DNA of 64,000 bases from Alphaproteobacteria bacterium (GTDB lineage Bacteria > Pseudomonadota > Alphaproteobacteria > UBA8366). The first letter of the stretch is position 1. The number at the start of each line of letters is the position of its first letter. The notes beneath the pieces were generated by a model. The model was not told the DNA's origin, made no database searches, and worked only from the letters and a program-made list of their open reading frames with translations. The translations under genes and the position numbers were made by a program. The stretch is from the NCBI GenBank assembly GCA_009377445.1, contig WHUA01000016.1:34712-98711 (forward strand), in the 5' to 3' direction. This document shows positions 1-7,629 of this stretch, piece by piece.

Positions 1-1
1 G

Positions 2-610
2 AAACTCTCCGCGTTCCCGCTCGCGATGGAGCCGGCGGGGAAACACGTCGCCATCAAGGAAGCCGTGTTCCCGTTCGCCCGTTTCCCGGGCGTCGACGTC
101 GTGCTCGGCCCCGAGATGAAATCCACCGGCGAGGTGATGGGCCTGGACCGCGACTTCGGCCGGGCGTTCGCGAAGTCCCAGCTTGCCGGCGGCGTGGACC
201 TGCCGGTGGCAGGCCGGGTCTTCATATCCGTGAAGGACCACGACAAGGAAGCCTTCGTGCGCATCGCCCGCGATATCGCCCGCCTCGGCTTCCGCATCGT
301 GGCCACGCGCGGGACCGCGTCCCACCTGCAGTCGCAGGGCATCGACGTCCAGGTCGTCAACAAGGTGCGCGAAGGCCAGCCCCACATCGTCGATGCGATG
401 ATCAACGGGGAAATTCAACTCGTGTTCAACACGACTGAAGGCGCGCAGGCGATCGCGGACAGTTTCAGCCTGCGGCGCACCGCCTTGGTGCATCATATCC
501 CCTACTACACGACGGCGGCGGGCGCCCGGGCCTCGGTCCAGGCGATTTGCGCATTGCAAAACGGGTCCCTTGATGTTGCCCCGCTGCAATCTTATTTTAT
601 GGGGCTGTAA
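2..610 (+). CDS. carB: Carbamoyl-phosphate synthase large subunit, C-terminal part (cut by window edge)
   Basis: The large subunit of carbamoyl-phosphate synthetase makes carbamoyl phosphate from bicarbonate, glutamine-derived ammonia and two ATP, feeding pyrimidine and arginine synthesis. The frame is open from the first complete codon, so the gene begins outside the window and only about 202 codons remain. The visible part holds the end of the second ATP-grasp half (GKHVAIKEAVFPFARFPGVD, then MKSTGEVMG) and the MGS-like allosteric domain (FISVKDHDK, ATRGTASHL, VFNTTEG). These stretches are near-invariant in CarB, so the name is secure. It lies just upstream of greA on the same strand, the usual alphaproteobacterial order carAB-greA, with an 89-base gap. 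Confidence 0.97.
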   Translation, partial: KLSAFPLAMEPAGKHVAIKEAVFPFARFPGVDVVLGPEMKSTGEVMGLDRDFGRAFAKSQLAGGVDLPVAGRVFISVKDHDKEAFVRIARDIARLGFRIVATRGTASHLQSQGIDVQVVNKVREGQPHIVDAMINGEIQLVFNTTEGAQAIADSFSLRRTALVHHIPYYTTAAGARASVQAICALQNGSLDVAPLQSYFMGL

Positions 611-699
611 CGAGTACCTTCCGTCACTTTTGGACTGGCAAGTGGGGGTCCTAGGAGGACAGGGCCCACGGTTCGTATTTCCTGATTTAGGTGGCTGAC

Positions 700-1173
700 A
701 TGGAAAAGATTCCGATCACGGCCGCGGGCGCTTCCCGGCTGAAGGATGAATTGAAGACCCTGAAGACGGTCGAACGTCCGGCCGTAATCAAGGCGATTGC
801 GGATGCGCGCGAGCACGGCGACCTTTCGGAGAACGCCGAGTATCATGCTGCGCGCGAGCACCAGAGCTTCATCGAAGGCCGCATCGCGGAGCTCGAAGAT
901 CACGCCAGCCGGATCGACATCATCGATGTCAAATCCTTGAAAGGGAAGGAAATCATGTTCGGCGCGACGGTGACGGTCGCGGACGAGGAAACCGACGTCG
1001 AGAAGACCTATCAGATTGTCGGCGAGTACGAGGCGGACCCGTCCGATGGACGGATTTCGATCTCCTCGCCGATCGCGCGTGCGCTGATCGGCCGCAAAGT
1101 CGGCGACAGCGTCGAGGTCACGACACCTGGCGGGCAAAAGGACTACGAGATCGTCAAGGTCCGATATAAATAG
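700..1173 (+). CDS. greA: Transcription elongation factor GreA
   Basis: GreA rescues backtracked RNA polymerase by stimulating cleavage of the nascent RNA through the secondary channel. The 157-aa product has the usual family length. An N-terminal antiparallel coiled coil (about residues 1-75, with the acidic tip signature HGDLSENAEYHAA) is followed by a C-terminal FKBP-like domain (ISSPIARALIG, VEVTTPGG). The frame is open to a GTG at 691, but ATG 700 is preferred because AGGTGG lies 5 bases upstream and family members begin MEKIP. It follows carB with an 89-base gap that includes the short inverted repeat GTCCT-AGG-AGGAC. Confidence 0.97.
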   Translation: MEKIPITAAGASRLKDELKTLKTVERPAVIKAIADAREHGDLSENAEYHAAREHQSFIEGRIAELEDHASRIDIIDVKSLKGKEIMFGATVTVADEETDVEKTYQIVGEYEADPSDGRISISSPIARALIGRKVGDSVEVTTPGGQKDYEIVKVRYK

Positions 1174-1190
1174 CGCGCGGCGCAGCGCGC

Positions 1191-1688
1191 TCAGCCGATT
1201 TCGTGCTCGAGCGCCTCTTCGTCGATCGGAACCCCGACATCATGCTTCGACGCCCTGATCGCCAGCGCCGATTTCACATGGCTTACATTGGGCGCCGCGG
1301 TCAGCTTGGACGTGAGGAACTTGTTGTAGCTGTCCCAGTCGGTCGCCACGATCCGAAGCAGAAAGTCCGTTTCGCCGGCGAGCATGTAGCATTCGCGGAC
1401 CTGGGGCCAGTTCGCCACCAGCTTCTCGAAGGCGACGAGGTCGGATTCCGCCTGACTCGTGAGGCCGACCTGGGCAAAGACGGTAACGCCGAACCCGAGC
1501 GCTTCCTCGTTGAGGTCGGCGTGGTAGCCGCGGATGAATCCGGCGTCTTCCAGCGCGCGAACGCGCCGAAGACAGGGAGGCGCAGATATGCCCGCATTCT
1601 TTGCTAAATCGACATTCGTGATACGGCCGTCGGCCTGCAGGTCACGCAGGATACGCAGGTCGATCCTGTCGAGCTTCACTCGGCGCAT
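1191..1688 (-). CDS. Lrp/AsnC family transcriptional regulator
   Basis: A 165-aa regulator of the leucine-responsive (feast/famine) family. The N-terminal winged HTH (LDRIDLRILRDLQADGRITN, then LAKNAGISAPPCLRRVRALE) is typical, followed by a RAM ligand-binding domain (FAQVGL, ECYMLAGETDFLLRI). The start at 1688 gives the usual MRRVKLDRID opening; the frame also extends upstream to 1721, so the start is not certain. It is divergent from the ELM1-like gene, and the shared 105-base gap carries an AT-rich 9-bp inverted repeat that could be its operator. Its tail faces greA with only 17 bases between. The ligand cannot be told from sequence. Confidence 0.93.
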   Translation of the reverse strand: MRRVKLDRIDLRILRDLQADGRITNVDLAKNAGISAPPCLRRVRALEDAGFIRGYHADLNEEALGFGVTVFAQVGLTSQAESDLVAFEKLVANWPQVRECYMLAGETDFLLRIVATDWDSYNKFLTSKLTAAPNVSHVKSALAIRASKHDVGVPIDEEALEHEIG

Positions 1689-1719
1689 TGGTGATGAGTC
1701 CCCTGGGAGCATTTTGAGC

Positions 1720-1756
1720 AATAATATTACAACACTTATGCTCGCGAAATATTATT
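1720..1756. promoter_or_regulatory. AT-rich inverted repeat, candidate Lrp operator
   Basis: A perfect 9-bp inverted repeat, AATAATATT (1720-1728) and AATATTATT (1748-1756), lies in the gap between the divergent lrp-type and ELM1-like genes. The surrounding DNA is much richer in A+T than its neighbourhood. Lrp/AsnC regulators commonly autoregulate through AT-rich palindromes upstream of their own gene. The operator role is inferred from position and symmetry only. Confidence 0.45.
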
Positions 1757-1793
1757 TCAATTTACCGGGTATCCGGCCGGGGCGGGATCGCTG

Positions 1794-2759
1794 ATGGGCA
1801 GCAAGGCCACAACCTGGGTCGTGACCGATGGCAAGATCGGCATGGTAAGCCAGGCAATGGGCCTGGCCGAAGCGGTCGGCTTCGACGTCGTGGCGAAGAC
1901 GATCCGGCCCGCGGCGCCATGGAAATGGCTCCCGGCCAGCCTCTGGCCCGCCGGCGCCTCGGGAATCGGCCGGGGCAGCGACCCCATGGACGGGGAGCCG
2001 CCGGACCTGCTGATAAGCTGCGGCAGGCATGCGGTGGGACCGGCCCTCTGGCTGAAGCGGCGGCACCGGAGCCAGCCGTTCCTCGTGCATGTTCAGCATC
2101 CACGGGTGAGCCCGGCGCGGTTCGACCTCGTCGTCGCCCCGGCGCATGATGGTCTCTCCGGTCCCAACGTCCTGCAGATAACCGGCTCGCTGCATGGCGT
2201 GACCGACGCGAAGCTCGAAGCCGCTGCGAGGCGCTTCGCGCCTGCCTACCGGCAGGCCAGGCGCCCGCTGATCGCCGTCCTGATCGGCGGCAGCAACAGC
2301 GTCTACACCCTGACCGACGCAACGGTGGAACGGCTGATCGAAGACCTCAAGCGGATGGCCGATGCGCACGGCGCCGGCCTTCTGGTGACCCTGTCCCGCC
2401 GCACGGGCCCCGGCGCCGAGAAGCGCCTGCGCGAGGCGCTGGCCGGCGTGGCCGCCGAAATCTGGAGCGGCGAGGGCGAGAATCCGTATCTCGGCTATCT
2501 GGCGCTCGCCGACGCCGTCGTCGTCACCTGCGATTCCGTCAACATGATCTCGGAGGCCTGCGCGACCGGGAAGCCGGTGCATATCGCCGATCTGCCGGGC
2601 GGCGGCGACAGCAAATTCGCAGCGTTCCACGCCGCGCTGATATCCGCCGGAATCGCCCGCCCGTTCGCGGGACGGCTCGAAAGCTGGTCCTACCGGCCGC
2701 TCGACGACACGGCGCGCGTGGCGAAGGAAGTGCGCCGCCGCATGGGTATCGGCGCATGA
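1794..2759 (+). CDS. Mitochondrial-fission ELM1-like protein
   Basis: A 321-aa protein of the family that includes plant ELM1, a factor recruiting dynamin to mitochondria; bacterial members are widespread in Alphaproteobacteria and have no settled function. Family signatures visible are WVVTDGKIGMVSQ near the N-terminus, HVQHPR and FDLVVAP centrally, LIGGSNSVY, and the C-terminal CDSVNMISEACATGKPVHI, which resembles the nucleotide-sugar pocket of GT-B glycosyltransferases. That fold resemblance suggests a glycosyltransferase-like activity but does not prove it. ATG 1794 is the first start in frame after the intergenic region. It is divergently transcribed from the Lrp-type regulator. Confidence 0.85.
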   Translation: MGSKATTWVVTDGKIGMVSQAMGLAEAVGFDVVAKTIRPAAPWKWLPASLWPAGASGIGRGSDPMDGEPPDLLISCGRHAVGPALWLKRRHRSQPFLVHVQHPRVSPARFDLVVAPAHDGLSGPNVLQITGSLHGVTDAKLEAAARRFAPAYRQARRPLIAVLIGGSNSVYTLTDATVERLIEDLKRMADAHGAGLLVTLSRRTGPGAEKRLREALAGVAAEIWSGEGENPYLGYLALADAVVVTCDSVNMISEACATGKPVHIADLPGGGDSKFAAFHAALISAGIARPFAGRLESWSYRPLDDTARVAKEVRRRMGIGA

Positions 2760-2851
2760 TGCCCGCCATGCCCCGCGCTAATCCCGCATTGCCGTGCCGG
2801 TTTCCTTTCCGTATATGATCGGTCCGGCAACGCAGGAAGAAACGGATTTCG

Positions 2852-3466
2852 ATGCTTGACCTGGACGCCCTCCGTGGCGCGGCGCTGCAGCGCGATCCAT
2901 TCGACCACGTTATCGTCCCGCGCTTCATTGCCGCGGACGCCCTGACGTCGATCGAGCAAGACTTCCCGGCCATCGCCTCCCCGGGGAGCTACCCTCTCGA
3001 ATCGCTCCGCTTCGGCCCGGCCTTCGAACGGCTGTCGCGGGAGCTTCAGAGCAAAGAGATGAGCGCGGTATTGGGCGAAAAGCTCGGGCTGACGCTGCTC
3101 GACCACCCGACGATGATAACCGTGCGCGGGCAGTGCCGGGCGACCGACGGCAAGATCCATACCGATTCCGCCGGCAAGGTCGCGACCGTGCTTCTCTACA
3201 TAAACGATGGCTGGAATGCGGAAGGCGGCCGCCTGCGATTGCTGCGTTCGGCCGGCGACATCGAAAACTATGCCGTCGAAGTGCCGCCGGACGCGGGCAC
3301 GCTCCTGGCGTTCCCGTGCAGCGAAAATGCCTGGCACGGTCATTTGCCATTCGAAGGCGCGCGGCGGTCGCTCCAGCTCAATTGGGCGCGGGATGCGGCC
3401 TACCTGCGGAAGGAGCAGGTCCGCCATCGCATCTCCGCCTTCTTCAAGCGAGCCGGCTTCGGATGA
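2852..3466 (+). CDS. 2OG-Fe(II) oxygenase family protein
   Basis: A 204-aa protein of the 2-oxoglutarate/Fe(II) oxygenase superfamily (prolyl-hydroxylase-like fold). The facial triad is visible: H103 and D105 in KIHTDSAGK, then a distal His in AWHGH (162 or 164), with R171 in the position that usually binds the 2OG carboxylate. ATVLLYIND and GTLLAFPCSEN are the matching strands. The substrate is unknown; relatives hydroxylate proteins or modify sugars and metabolites. Its stop codon overlaps the start of the next gene by 4 bases (ATGA), so translation of the two is probably coupled. Confidence 0.88.
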   Translation: MLDLDALRGAALQRDPFDHVIVPRFIAADALTSIEQDFPAIASPGSYPLESLRFGPAFERLSRELQSKEMSAVLGEKLGLTLLDHPTMITVRGQCRATDGKIHTDSAGKVATVLLYINDGWNAEGGRLRLLRSAGDIENYAVEVPPDAGTLLAFPCSENAWHGHLPFEGARRSLQLNWARDAAYLRKEQVRHRISAFFKRAGFG

Positions 3467-5373
3467 GCATCGCGATCGAGACCTTCAGCAACGCCACCGG
3501 CGGCGTCAGCTTCTTCAAGGCGGTCGGCCACCCCATGATCTCGGAAAAGGCGCGGGCGCTGGTATCCGCCGTGGCGAAAGCCGGAAGCGTCGCGGTTTAC
3601 GATCCGCTCGGCCTTGCCGATGCCTTCGCCGCGCTTCACGATTGCAGCGCGTTGACCGTCGACGGCGCTTTCGTTCAGGACATTTCGAGGATCGGCAAGC
3701 CCATTCTCGGCCACCCCGCCGCCCCGGTGACCGACCTTGCTGCGTCGGAAGCGAAGTCGATCCTGATCGCCGCCTTCGATTCGGAGCGGCTGGAGCAGCA
3801 AATCCGCCACCTCATTCCGGCTGGGATGAAGGTCTTCAGCCTGGACGCGATGCGGCTCGGCGACGACATGCTGACGAACCGCCGCCGCTATCTCGACCCC
3901 ATCAACTTCGCCACCAACTTCGCCTTCTTCCGCGACGGCAGCGGGCTGCATACGCGGCTTGTATCCGCGAACTACTGGGCGGGATACGGCGCCAGGGACA
4001 CCGCCATCCAGTTCATACTGCTGGACGATGCGGGGACGGAGATGGTCGCGTGGCGCCAGGCGCTGCCGGCCGGCCCGGGCTCCATCGTCGTCGACAGCGC
4101 CGAGGTGAGGCAGCGCTTCGACCTCGGCCCGTTCACCGGCCAGCTTTTCCTGCATGCCGTCAACGTCGCCGGGCATGACATCGTGAAATATGCGCTCGAT
4201 ACCTACGGCGACGATCCGCGCGAGCTGTCCTGCACGCACGACGCCAATGCATGGCCGTCGGACCTCTATGCCGGCCTTCCCGCGCCGGCGGCAGGCGAAC
4301 GGGTCGTCCTTTGGGTCCAGAACAGCCATCCCTGCCCCATCCCCCGCGGCGCGGTCGGCCTGAGCCGGATGGGCGGCGGCGAGACCGCCCGGCTCGACCG
4401 CGAGATTCCCGCCTTCGGCACCTATGCGCTCGATGTCGCGAGCCTTTTGCCCGGCCTTTCCTGGCCGGCGCAGATCGAGATCGCCGCCGGCAAGCATTTC
4501 GTCCGGCCGCGCTACGAGGTCGTTCGCGGCGCCCATCGCCGCATCGCGCATCCGAACGTCGAGCGTCAGGACCTGAAACCGGACCCGCAGATTCCCGAGC
4601 TCGGCAATCTGCTCGGCAAGTCGTATATCCTGCCTGCGCCGATTCTTCCGACCGAGCGGTTCCGCAGCATCGCCTTGCCGACGCCGATGTCGACGGCGCA
4701 GCGGAACCTGCCGCTCGCCGCGGTGCTGTACGACAGCCGGGGCAAGGAGGCCGCCCGCCGCCGCCTCGGCTGCCTGCCGCGCGACCATGCGGCGACGCTC
4801 GACGCTGACGTGCTGCTCAATGGAAATTCCGGCGGCCTCGCGGGCGGCTACGGGCACATGGAGCTGATCTACGACTTCGCCGAGGGCGGCGAGGCGGACG
4901 GCTGGATGCATGGCCTGTTCCGCTACGAGGACCGCAAGTCCGGGCATGTCGCGGAAACCAGCTTCGGCGCGCATATCTTCAACACGGTTCTGACTTACCG
5001 GAACGAGCCGCAGTCATATTCCGGGCCGGCGCCGGGCCTCAGCACGCGGCTGTTCCTGCGCCTCGGCCCATCGCCGCTGGAGACGCTGTGCCATCTGATC
5101 TATCCGGCTTCGACGCCCTGGCACGCGGCGAGCGATACCCGGCTGCTGCTGCATGACGGCGACGGCAAGGAAGTCGCCGCCCGCACGGTCGCCATTCCCT
5201 GCGGCGGCTCGCTGCATTTCCGCTTTACCGAGACCTTCGATGCCGCCGAGCGGGCGCGCGCGGGCGAGAACGCGTATGTCATAATCCGCGACGTCGGCTG
5301 CCGGCTCTTCGGCTATCACGGTTTGCTCAACGGCGAGGACAGTTTCAGCCTCGATCACATGTTCGGGTTCTGA
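3463..5373 (+). CDS. Unknown 636-aa protein coupled to a 2OG oxygenase
   Basis: I do not recognise this family. ATG 3463 overlaps the stop of the upstream oxygenase gene (ATGA), and its own stop overlaps the LysR start by one base, so the three genes look translationally linked. The product has no signal peptide or membrane segment, so it is probably cytoplasmic. The first 150 residues alternate hydrophobic strands and helices in a Rossmann-like way (SVAVYDPLG, KSILIAAFDSERL, MKVFSLDAMRL). The remainder looks beta-rich with conserved-type aromatic and Gly/Pro motifs (LVSANYWAGYG, LWVQNSHPCPIP, PELGNLLGKSYILP, GYGHMELIYDF). The open frame extends upstream inside the oxygenase gene, but that part is out of register with coding use. 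A two-domain enzyme or binding protein acting with the oxygenase is a guess. Confidence 0.85.
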   Translation: MSIAIETFSNATGGVSFFKAVGHPMISEKARALVSAVAKAGSVAVYDPLGLADAFAALHDCSALTVDGAFVQDISRIGKPILGHPAAPVTDLAASEAKSILIAAFDSERLEQQIRHLIPAGMKVFSLDAMRLGDDMLTNRRRYLDPINFATNFAFFRDGSGLHTRLVSANYWAGYGARDTAIQFILLDDAGTEMVAWRQALPAGPGSIVVDSAEVRQRFDLGPFTGQLFLHAVNVAGHDIVKYALDTYGDDPRELSCTHDANAWPSDLYAGLPAPAAGERVVLWVQNSHPCPIPRGAVGLSRMGGGETARLDREIPAFGTYALDVASLLPGLSWPAQIEIAAGKHFVRPRYEVVRGAHRRIAHPNVERQDLKPDPQIPELGNLLGKSYILPAPILPTERFRSIALPTPMSTAQRNLPLAAVLYDSRGKEAARRRLGCLPRDHAATLDADVLLNGNSGGLAGGYGHMELIYDFAEGGEADGWMHGLFRYEDRKSGHVAETSFGAHIFNTVLTYRNEPQSYSGPAPGLSTRLFLRLGPSPLETLCHLIYPASTPWHAASDTRLLLHDGDGKEVAARTVAIPCGGSLHFRFTETFDAAERARAGENAYVIIRDVGCRLFGYHGLLNGEDSFSLDHMFGF

Positions 5374-6263
5374 TGGATTGGGACAAGCTACGCGTCTTTC
5401 ATGCGGTGGCGGAAGCGGGCAGCTTCACGCATGCCGGCGAGCTGTTGAATCTGAGCCAGTCCGCCGTCAGCCGCCAGATCAGCGCGCTGGAGGAGAGCCT
5501 GGAGACGACGCTGTTCCACCGTCACGCGCGCGGCTTGATCCTGACGGAACAGGGCGAGCTGCTGTACCAGACCACGCACGAGGTCTACCACAAGCTCGCC
5601 ATGGCCGAGGCGCAGCTTTCGGAAAGCAAGGAGCGCCCGTCCGGGCCGCTCAAGATCACCACGACGATCGGACTCGGCTCGCTCTGGCTGACCTCCCGCA
5701 TCAAGGAGTTCATCGAGCTCTACCCCGAGGTCGACGTCACGCTGATCCTGACCGACACGGAGCTCGACCTGAGCATGCGCGAGGCCGACATCGCGGTGCG
5801 CCTGCAGTCGCCGCGGCAGCCGGACCTCATCCAGCGCCCGCTTCTCACTGTGCATACCCATGTCTACGCCGCGGCGGAATACCTGGAGGAGCACGGCACG
5901 CCGGAACGGCCTGAGGATCTCGACCATCACCGTCTTCTGGTTTACGGCCAGGAGTGGCCGGCCCCCGTGCCGGAGGTCAACTGGATCCTCAATCTCGGCG
6001 CCCGGCCCGACAGCAGGCGCCGCCCCATCCTGCGGGTAAACAACATCTACGGCATCTATCGCGCGTGTCGCAGCGGCCTCGGCCTCGCCGGCCTGCCGGA
6101 CTACGCGATCCCGACCGGCACCAACCTGGTGCGCGTCCTGCCCGACATCAACGGACCGTCGTTCCGCGCCTATTTCGTCTACCCGGAAGAGCTGCGGCAC
6201 TCGAAGCGCATCGGCGTCTTTCGCGACTTCCTGCTGCGCAAGGTCGCCGAGCACAATTTCTGA
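5373..6263 (+). CDS. LysR family transcriptional regulator
   Basis: A 296-aa LysR-type regulator of standard length. The N-terminal winged HTH (residues 1-60) has LRVFHAVAEAGSFTHAGELL and LSQSAVSRQISALEE, followed by the linker helix and a periplasmic-binding-protein-like effector domain (about 90-290; LKITTTIGLG, DIAVRL, GLGLAGLPDYA). ATG 5373 overlaps the upstream stop (TGATG). LysR regulators usually sit divergent from their target; here it is the last gene of a co-directional overlapping set, so autoregulation from a divergent promoter is not the arrangement. A 9-bp inverted repeat lies 9 bases past its stop. Confidence 0.95.
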   Translation: MDWDKLRVFHAVAEAGSFTHAGELLNLSQSAVSRQISALEESLETTLFHRHARGLILTEQGELLYQTTHEVYHKLAMAEAQLSESKERPSGPLKITTTIGLGSLWLTSRIKEFIELYPEVDVTLILTDTELDLSMREADIAVRLQSPRQPDLIQRPLLTVHTHVYAAAEYLEEHGTPERPEDLDHHRLLVYGQEWPAPVPEVNWILNLGARPDSRRRPILRVNNIYGIYRACRSGLGLAGLPDYAIPTGTNLVRVLPDINGPSFRAYFVYPEELRHSKRIGVFRDFLLRKVAEHNF

Positions 6264-6271
6264 GGCCGCCA

Positions 6272-6296
6272 CAGTCATGCACGGTGCGCATGACTG
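6272..6296. repeat. Perfect 9-bp inverted repeat with a third half-site downstream
   Basis: CAGTCATGC (6272-6280) and GCATGACTG (6288-6296) form a perfect inverted repeat with a 7-base spacer. The half-site recurs as AGTCATGCG at 6315-6323. It lies between the LysR stop and the small-RNA region. No T-run follows, so an intrinsic terminator is unlikely; an operator is more plausible. Confidence 0.5.
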
Positions 6297-6409
6297 AGAT
6301 GAAACATTGGCCGTAGTCATGCGTCCGGCGAGCGGCTATTTCTACACACAGATTGTTGCAATGCCGCGACAGATCTACCGGTCTCCCGCTGATGCGGCTA
6401 GTCCGCATC

Positions 6410-6492
6410 ATGGGGGCTTGGGCTTAGACGTCTCCCAGACGTGAAGCCTCCCTGTTTACTTGGCCGGGCCCTTGTGGCCCGGCTTTTTCTTT
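6410..6492 (+). ncRNA. Probable MmgR/suhB (alpha-r8)-type small RNA
   Basis: The gap between the LysR gene and msrP holds a compact structured element ending in a strong intrinsic terminator on the plus strand, although no protein gene precedes it closely. First comes a hairpin, GGCTT-AG-ACGTCT / CCC loop / AGACGT-G-AAGCC (6421-6448), then a single-stranded pyrimidine-rich stretch (TCCCTGTTTACTT), then the GC-rich terminator. This order (5' hairpin with an exposed CUCCC-type motif, unpaired linker, terminator, about 80 nt) matches my memory of the alphaproteobacterial suhB/MmgR sRNA family, which works with Hfq. The 5' end is a guess; an 8-bp hairpin TGATGCGG/CCGCATCA lies at 6390-6410. The name is from recollection, not alignment. 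Confidence 0.6.
6463..6492 (+). terminator. Rho-independent terminator of the small RNA
   Basis: A perfect 8-bp GC stem, GCCGGGCC (6463-6470) and GGCCCGGC (6476-6483), with loop CTTGT, is followed at once by TTTTTCTTT. The T-run lies only on the plus-strand side, so it ends plus-strand transcripts and not the converging msrP gene. Confidence 0.85.
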
Positions 6493-6515
6493 GCGCGGCC
6501 GGAAGTTCGGGCCTT

Positions 6516-7505
6516 CTACCGGAAAAGCCGGTCGCCCTCGGTCTTTTCCAGGCCGGCGTAGAGCCCCGCCACATATTCCCCATACCCGTTGTAGGGCAGC
6601 GTCGGAACGCGCCCCGGCTTGCCCAGGACCATTTCCGTGGCCTGGCTCCAGCGCGGGTGGTCGACTTCGGGATTTACGTTCGCCCAGAAGCCATACTCGC
6701 TCTTCTGCAGTTGCTCCCAGAAGGTTACGGGCCGCTTGTCGGTGAAGTTGAAGCGGACGATGGATTTGACCGACTTGAAGCCGTATTTCCACGGCACGGC
6801 GAGGCGCAGCGGCGCGCCGTTCTGGCGCGGGATGGGCTTGCCGTAGAGCCCGGTCGCCATGAAAGCGAGCTCGTTGGTCGCTTCGGCGATGGTGAGCCCT
6901 TCGGTGTAAGGCCAGGGATACCAGGGCTGGCGCAAGCCCGGCATGACCGCCTTGTCGGCAAGCGTTTCCATCCGGACGTACTTGGCGGAGGACAGCGGGC
7001 GGGCGAAATCGACCAGGGCTTTCATCGCGAACCCGCTCCAGGGGACGGCCATCGACCACGCCTCGACGCAGCGCAGCCGGTACAGCCGCTCCTCGAGCGG
7101 CATCCGCTTGAGGAGGGCATCGATGTCGACCGTCATCTCCTTCTCGACCATGCCGTCGATGCGCACCGTCCATGGACGGATCTTCAGGCTTTGCGCCTCC
7201 TCCGCGATGTCCTTTTGGCTGCCGAACTCGTAGTAATTGTTGTAGGCGGTCGCGAGTTCCTCCTTGGTCAGGTCGCGGTCGAGCGTGTATTTCAGGTTCC
7301 GCTTCATCGGATAGAGGCCGGCGGACGGGTCCTCCCCGGCGCCGGCGGCAGCCGCATGCGCACGCCCCGGCAGGCCCGCCCCGGCCGCGGCGAACAGCGC
7401 GCCGATGCCCATAGCCGCGACCAGCCGCCGGCGGTCGTGAAAGACGCTCTCAGGGGTCGCTTGGGCCTCCGGCAGTTCCCAGCCCTTCTTCACCCGAACC
7501 AGCAT
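6516..7505 (-). CDS. msrP: Protein-methionine-sulfoxide reductase catalytic subunit MsrP
   Basis: Periplasmic molybdoenzyme (formerly YedY) that repairs oxidised methionines in envelope proteins, taking electrons from the haem membrane protein MsrQ. The 329-aa product starts at ATG 7505, with a GGAGG ribosome site just upstream. A Tat-type leader is visible (DRRRL at 24-28, then a hydrophobic run ending AHA-A). C146 in YRLRCVEAWSM is the molybdenum ligand. Other family stretches are PWYPWPYTEG, GKPIPRQNGAPLR, PWKYGFKSVKSIV and FWEQLQKSEYGF. No msrQ is adjacent. The cofactor could come from the Moco genes at 28-30.6 kb. It converges on the small RNA. Confidence 0.95.
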   Translation of the reverse strand: MLVRVKKGWELPEAQATPESVFHDRRRLVAAMGIGALFAAAGAGLPGRAHAAAAGAGEDPSAGLYPMKRNLKYTLDRDLTKEELATAYNNYYEFGSQKDIAEEAQSLKIRPWTVRIDGMVEKEMTVDIDALLKRMPLEERLYRLRCVEAWSMAVPWSGFAMKALVDFARPLSSAKYVRMETLADKAVMPGLRQPWYPWPYTEGLTIAEATNELAFMATGLYGKPIPRQNGAPLRLAVPWKYGFKSVKSIVRFNFTDKRPVTFWEQLQKSEYGFWANVNPEVDHPRWSQATEMVLGKPGRVPTLPYNGYGEYVAGLYAGLEKTEGDRLFR

Positions 7506-7629
7506 TGCCGTTCCTCCGTAAGTTGTCGGCGGGCGCATTCTGCTGCCGCCGTCCGATCAATGCCAAATGACGCTTGCGTGAGTCCAAGGTGAGCGATTTC
7601 CGGGCTAACGGCGCGGCGGGCCGCCGCGT

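Noticed and set aside
611..699. Riboswitch or attenuator upstream of greA
   Set aside because: Only one 5-bp stem (GTCCT/AGGAC) is visible and there is no T-run or known motif.
3400..4974. Long antisense open frame (524 codons) opposite the unknown 636-aa gene
   Set aside because: Composition (runs of Arg, Ala, Gly) and lack of any motif are typical of the mirror frame of GC-rich coding DNA; the sense frame has ribosome coupling and normal composition.
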